Shown here: one piece after another, positions 6,712-10,505 of the stretch
Layout: each line of letters opens with the position of its first letter
Numbering within the stretch: the first letter of the stretch is position 1
Assembly (NCBI GenBank): GCA_038323965.1
Contig: JBBQHM010000077.1
Location: forward strand, 1 to 10,505
Direction of reading: 5' to 3'
Source: JBBQHM01 sp038323965
Lineage (GTDB): Bacteria > Verrucomicrobiota > Verrucomicrobiia > Chthoniobacterales > UBA10450
DNA length: 10,505 nt
Made by a program: the position numbers and the translations under genes
The notes under the pieces: generated by a model
The model's input: only the letters and a program-made list of their open reading frames with translations
The model's database searches: none
Told to the model about the DNA's origin: nothing

Positions 6712-6815
6712 GAGCTCAAGATAACGGCCGTCTCGCCACGCGACGCTTCCGCGCTTGCGAAAGACCGTTCATTTCTTGTGCACTGGTTCACTGATGCAGA
6801 TCGTTTTCGCTTTCT
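6712..6815. other. Intergenic gap between the RND permease gene and ppsA
   Basis: This 104-base gap is the only sizeable non-coding space on the minus strand, so any separate promoter for the pps operon should lie here. Read on the minus strand it ends TTATCTTGAGCTC directly before the ppsA ATG. TATCTT resembles a -10 box but sits only six bases from the start codon, with no matching -35 and no clear Shine-Dalgarno. I see no convincing hairpin plus T-run for terminating the efflux operon. Whether ppsA is read from its own promoter or by readthrough stays open. Confidence 0.4.
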
Positions 6816-9800
6816 TTACGACAATAAATTTGGGTCCACAGAGCGCCGTTGATTTGCCATGTAATAAAGGACCGGGACGGCCATGCGGCTGATGAGCAGC
6901 GACGCTATCTCGCCCGCCATCAACGCGATCGCCAAGCCCTGAAAGATTGGGTCGAGGAGGATAACACTGGCGCCCACGACGACGGCGAGCGCGGTCAACA
7001 GCATGGGCCGGAAACGAACCGCGCCGGCATCCACGACCGCTTCGGCCAGAGGCATTCCTTCGCGCACCCGCAGCTCGATGAAGTCGACCAGGATGATGGA
7101 ATTGCGCACGACGATTCCCGCACCGGCCATGAAACCGATCATGGAGGTGGCGCTGAAAAACGCCCCCAACAATCCGTGCGCCGGCAAAACGCCGACGAGC
7201 GAGAATGGGATTGCGGCCATGACCAGGAGCGGCGTCAGGAACGAGCGAAACCAGCCGACCATCAGAACGTAAATGAGCACGAGCACGGCGGCGAAGGCTG
7301 CGCCGAGGTCGCGAAAAACTTCGATCGTGACCTGCCACTCGCCGTCCCACTTCAAGGCCGGGCGCTGACCGGTGAAGGGCATGCGCGCGTTGTAGATTTC
7401 GAGCGGTTCTCCCGTGCCGCCGAACTCGCGCGTATCGAGCGCGTGCAGTGCCTTGTTCATTTTCAAGATGGCGTAAACAGGGCTTTCGACCACGCCGGCG
7501 ACGTCCGCGATGACGTACGTCACCGGGATGAGATTTTTGTGATAGATGCTCTTCTCGATGATGGTGCGCCGAACTTTCACCAGCTCACCCAGCGGCACGA
7601 GCGGCGCGGCGCCCGCGGCCCCGGGCTCTGGTAAAGCGTTGGCGTCGCCGGAGCGAACACGCAGTGCGAGCAATTCTTCGGGTGTCGTGCGCGACGAGCG
7701 CGGCAACTCGAGCATGACGTTTACGTCCTCTTTCTCGCGCGGCAGATGGAGCAGATCGACCGACTCTCCGCCGACCGCGATCCGCAGTGTTCGTGAGATT
7801 GTCTCCGCGCTGATGCCGTGCAGCGCCGCCTTTTCCTTGTCGATCACGAACAGCGCGCGCGGCTGGTCCGCCTCGACGTACCAATCGACATCCACGACAC
7901 CGTCGGTTTGCTTGAAAATGTCGCGCACTTTCGTGGCGAGTTTGATTCTCGCAGTTTCCTCCGGACCGTAAATTTCCGCGACCAGCGTCTGCAAAACGGG
8001 CGGTCCGGGCGGCACTTCCGCGACAGCAACGCGCGCATCGTAGCGGGCGGCGATCTCGGCCACGCGCGGTCGAACGCGCTTGGCGATGTCGTGACTCTGG
8101 GCGTGACGTTCGCTTTTCGAAACAAGGTTGACCTGGATGTCGGCGACGTTCGCGCCGCGACGCAGGAAATATTGGCGAACCAGACCGTTGAAGTTAAACG
8201 GAGCGGCCACACCGGCGTACACTTGATAATTCGTCACTTCGGGTTCCGCGCGAATCGCGGCCGCTATCTCGCGCGCGGCTTGCGCGGTGCGTTCGAGCGC
8301 ACTGCCTTCCGGCATGTTCAGGATCACTTGAAACTCGCTCTTATTGTCGAACGGCAACATCTTCACCTTCACCCAGCCGAACGCGACGGTGGCCATGGCG
8401 CCGAGTAGCAAGGCCGTGATGCTGCCGAGAAAAATCCAGCCAGTCCCGCGCACGGTAATCAGCGGTCCCATGATACGGCGATAGAGCCGCGTGAAAAAAT
8501 CCTCCGCCTGCTCGAAATGACCGTGACTCCCCTCGGGCGATCTGCCCGCAGTGAGCTTGGTGTATTTTCTTCCCCACGCCAGAATCCGAATCGAAGCCCA
8601 CGGCGTGACGATGAATGCGATCGCGAGCGACCAGCCCATGGCCGCCGTGGCGCCAATCGGAATCGGCCGCATATAAGGCCCCATCAGCCCGCCGACGAAT
8701 GCCATCGGCAAGACCGCAGCCATGACCGCAAACGTCGCCAGGATCGTCGGATTGCCCACTTCATTCACCGCTTCGACCGCGATGGTTGACCAGTTCCGTC
8801 CGCGGTTTCGCGGCAAATGGAAATGCCGGACGATGTTCTCCACCACCACGATCGCGTCGTCCACCAGGATGCCGATGCTAAAGATCAGCGCAAAAAGTGT
8901 GATGCGATTCAAGGTGAAGCCGAGCAGGTAAAAAACGAGCAGCGTGAGCGCAAGGGTGGCGGGGATCGCGATGGCAACGATGGCCGATTCACGCCAGCCA
9001 AGCGTGAGACAGATGAGCAACGAAACACCGATCACCGCGATGCCCATGTGCAGGAGCAGCTCGTTCGATTTCTCCGCTGCGGTCTCGCCGTAATGGCGAG
9101 TGATCGACACCGTCACGTCGCCGGGAATCAACGTCCCTTTGAGTGTCTCGATTTTTCTCAGGACTTCTTCCGCGACGGAAATCGCGTTCGCGCCGGGGCG
9201 CTTCGCGACGCTGAGCGTTACGGCCGGCTCTTCATCGTGCAACGACGACTGCGCGCCGCCGTAGCCGAAGAAAACGTAGTTCGATGGTTCCTCCGCGCCG
9301 TCCACGATCTCGCCGACTTCGCGCAAGTAGACAGGCCGGCCCCCGAAGACGCCGACCACCACGTTGCCCACATCGGCCGCGCTGGTGAGGAAGGCGCCGG
9401 TCTCGATGATGACTTCCTGATTGTTCGTGGTTAATCCGCCCGCGCGGAATTGGCGGTTCGCCTGCTGCAACATCGGCACGAGCCCGGCCGCGCTCAGATT
9501 TCGCGAGGCGAGGCGCACCGGATCGAGCAGCACGCGCACTTCGCGGCGCGCGCCGCCGATGATCGACGTCTCGGCGACCAGCGGCACGGCCTTCACCGAA
9601 TCGTCCACCTCCGCGACGAGCCGCCGCAACGTGAGATGATCGTAACGCCCGCTGTGAAAAGTCAGAGCCAGAATCGGAACGTCATCGATCGACTTCGGCT
9701 TGATCAGCGGGGCGCCGACGCCGTGTGGAATGCGGTCGAAATTGGAGCGCAGTTTTTCCGTCAGCTTGACCAGACTGCGCTCGACATCCTCGCCCACTTT

Positions 9801-10133
9801 GAAGCGCACGATGACGACGCTCTCGCTGTCGCGCGAGGTGGAATAGATGTATTCCACGCCCGGAATTTCCCAGAGTAATTTCTCCATCGGGCGGGTGGCG
9901 CGTTCCTCGACTTCCTTCGCAGAAGAGCCGGCCATGTTCACGAACACGTCCACAATCGGCACCTTGATTTGCGGTTCTTCTTCGCGCGGAAGGAGGAAGA
10001 TCGCGGCGAGGCCGAGCAAGACCGCCGTGACGACGATCAGCGGCGTCAGCTTCGAGTTGATGAAAATCTGCGCGACGCGACCCGCTGGGCCATGCGCACC
10101 GGCAACCGCTGGCTCTTCGCTCGCCTCGCTCAC
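6816..10133 (-). CDS. RND-family efflux transporter, inner-membrane permease
   Basis: A 1105-residue proton-driven permease of the AcrB/HAE1-like RND superfamily, the inner-membrane part of a tripartite export complex. It shows the expected two-fold layout: TM1 (about 29-49, ending LPREEEPQI), a large periplasmic loop with the pore-domain start MAGSSAKEVEERATRPMEK, TM2-TM6 (about 358-520), TM7 (about 563-585), a second periplasmic loop, and TM8-TM12 (about 943-1092). TM4 carries the proton-relay pair Asp425-Asp426 in GILVDDAIVVVENI. In TM10 the sequence GIVVRNSIILVDF has Arg1010 near the position of the relay Lys in AcrB-type pumps. Length is slightly above the usual 1020-1050, partly from a charged linker near 525-545. 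The start is a GTG at 10131-10133 overlapping the stop of the membrane fusion protein (GTGA). The substrate cannot be read from the sequence; metals, drugs or hydrophobic metabolites are all possible. Confidence 0.95.
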   Translation of the reverse strand: MSEASEEPAVAGAHGPAGRVAQIFINSKLTPLIVVTAVLLGLAAIFLLPREEEPQIKVPIVDVFVNMAGSSAKEVEERATRPMEKLLWEIPGVEYIYSTSRDSESVVIVRFKVGEDVERSLVKLTEKLRSNFDRIPHGVGAPLIKPKSIDDVPILALTFHSGRYDHLTLRRLVAEVDDSVKAVPLVAETSIIGGARREVRVLLDPVRLASRNLSAAGLVPMLQQANRQFRAGGLTTNNQEVIIETGAFLTSAADVGNVVVGVFGGRPVYLREVGEIVDGAEEPSNYVFFGYGGAQSSLHDEEPAVTLSVAKRPGANAISVAEEVLRKIETLKGTLIPGDVTVSITRHYGETAAEKSNELLLHMGIAVIGVSLLICLTLGWRESAIVAIAIPATLALTLLVFYLLGFTLNRITLFALIFSIGILVDDAIVVVENIVRHFHLPRNRGRNWSTIAVEAVNEVGNPTILATFAVMAAVLPMAFVGGLMGPYMRPIPIGATAAMGWSLAIAFIVTPWASIRILAWGRKYTKLTAGRSPEGSHGHFEQAEDFFTRLYRRIMGPLITVRGTGWIFLGSITALLLGAMATVAFGWVKVKMLPFDNKSEFQVILNMPEGSALERTAQAAREIAAAIRAEPEVTNYQVYAGVAAPFNFNGLVRQYFLRRGANVADIQVNLVSKSERHAQSHDIAKRVRPRVAEIAARYDARVAVAEVPPGPPVLQTLVAEIYGPEETARIKLATKVRDIFKQTDGVVDVDWYVEADQPRALFVIDKEKAALHGISAETISRTLRIAVGGESVDLLHLPREKEDVNVMLELPRSSRTTPEELLALRVRSGDANALPEPGAAGAAPLVPLGELVKVRRTIIEKSIYHKNLIPVTYVIADVAGVVESPVYAILKMNKALHALDTREFGGTGEPLEIYNARMPFTGQRPALKWDGEWQVTIEVFRDLGAAFAAVLVLIYVLMVGWFRSFLTPLLVMAAIPFSLVGVLPAHGLLGAFFSATSMIGFMAGAGIVVRNSIILVDFIELRVREGMPLAEAVVDAGAVRFRPMLLTALAVVVGASVILLDPIFQGLAIALMAGEIASLLISRMAVPVLYYMANQRRSVDPNLLS

Positions 10134-10505
10134 GGCTGGACGGTGATCCGTTGTCCGTCGTGCAACTGCGCCGCGCCCTCGATGATGATGTTCTCCCCGG
10201 GGCTGATCCCGGCGAGCAACTCCACTTCATTTTGGGTGCGCTTGCCGGTGCGGACAAGACGGAGCTGCGCGTGCTGATTCACGGCCACGAAAACCGTTTC
10301 CATTTGTCCGCGTACTACGACGGCCGACGCCGGAACCCAGACGGCATCGGTTTTGCCGGTTGGCACGATAACGCGGCCGAACTGTCCGCTGCGCAGGCCT
10401 TCCGTCGGCGGCAGATCGAGTTTCACAAGAAAGGTGCGGGTCGCTGCGTCCGACGCCGGCGCCATCTCGACGACGACGCCCTGCAGATCCGCCGTGAGGG
10501 AGCTG
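10130..10505 (-). CDS. RND efflux membrane fusion protein (HlyD/AcrA type), C-terminal part, truncated by the window edge
   Basis: The frame is open from the window edge to a TGA at 10130-10132 and gives the last 124 residues of a periplasmic adaptor protein. Visible are the end of the beta-barrel domain (EMAPASDAATRTFLVKLDLP, then LRSGQFGRVIVPTG) and the membrane-proximal domain (VWVPASAVVVRGQMETVFV, then LVRTGKRTQNEVELLAGISPGENIIIEGAAQLHDGQRITV). Adaptors of this family link the inner-membrane pump to an outer-membrane TolC-like channel. The N-terminal signal or lipid anchor, the hairpin and the lipoyl domain lie outside the window. An ATG at 10463-10465 is internal, not the gene start: the conserved domain continues upstream of it to the window edge. 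The gene is translationally coupled to the permease by a 4-base GTGA overlap, so the two should be made in linked amounts. Confidence 0.9.
   Translation of the reverse strand, partial: SSLTADLQGVVVEMAPASDAATRTFLVKLDLPPTEGLRSGQFGRVIVPTGKTDAVWVPASAVVVRGQMETVFVAVNQHAQLRLVRTGKRTQNEVELLAGISPGENIIIEGAAQLHDGQRITVQP

Overview
The window reads as part of a Gram-negative bacterial chromosome of moderately high GC content. Evidence for Gram-negative is a tripartite-type RND pump gene next to a membrane fusion protein gene, plus a Sec-type secreted protein. The gene content would fit a soil or sediment lineage such as Verrucomicrobiota or Acidobacteriota, but there is no rRNA or other phylogenetic marker here, so that placement is a guess. 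Most start codons lack a strong Shine-Dalgarno sequence, and several genes begin inside 4-base stop/start overlaps.

Layout. (1) Bases 1-628, plus strand: the C-terminal end of a universal stress protein (UspA), followed 4 bases later by an uncharacterised exported protein of 161 residues. (2) Bases 629-1463: a gene graveyard. It holds a frameshifted, truncated polysaccharide deacetylase remnant (plus), the N-terminal half of a second UspA (minus) that stops where it meets that remnant, and the first ~32 codons of a D-lactate dehydrogenase-like gene (minus) running in frame into sequence I cannot assign. (3) Bases 1460-6711, minus strand: phosphoenolpyruvate synthase followed by a 915-residue fusion of an ADP-forming acyl-CoA synthetase with a GNAT acetyltransferase. 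(4) Bases 6816-10505, minus strand: the end of a membrane fusion protein gene and a complete 1105-residue RND efflux permease.

How the genes work together. On the minus strand, pps, the acyl-CoA synthetase/GNAT fusion and the ldhA remnant are chained by two ATGA overlaps, so they look like one translationally coupled operon around the pyruvate/acetyl-CoA node. PEP synthase would send pyruvate back to PEP. The acyl-CoA synthetase would recover ATP from acetyl-CoA, or make an acyl-CoA. The lost dehydrogenase would have reduced pyruvate to D-lactate. UspA genes nearby suggest an original stress or low-oxygen energy module. The synthetase keeps the His of the phospho-transfer motif, so it may be an active enzyme as well as a possible protein acetyltransferase. 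The upstream efflux pair forms a separate coupled unit (GTGA overlap). I found no CRISPR array, tRNA, rRNA or recognisable insertion sequence. The most unusual part is the rearranged 629-1463 region.
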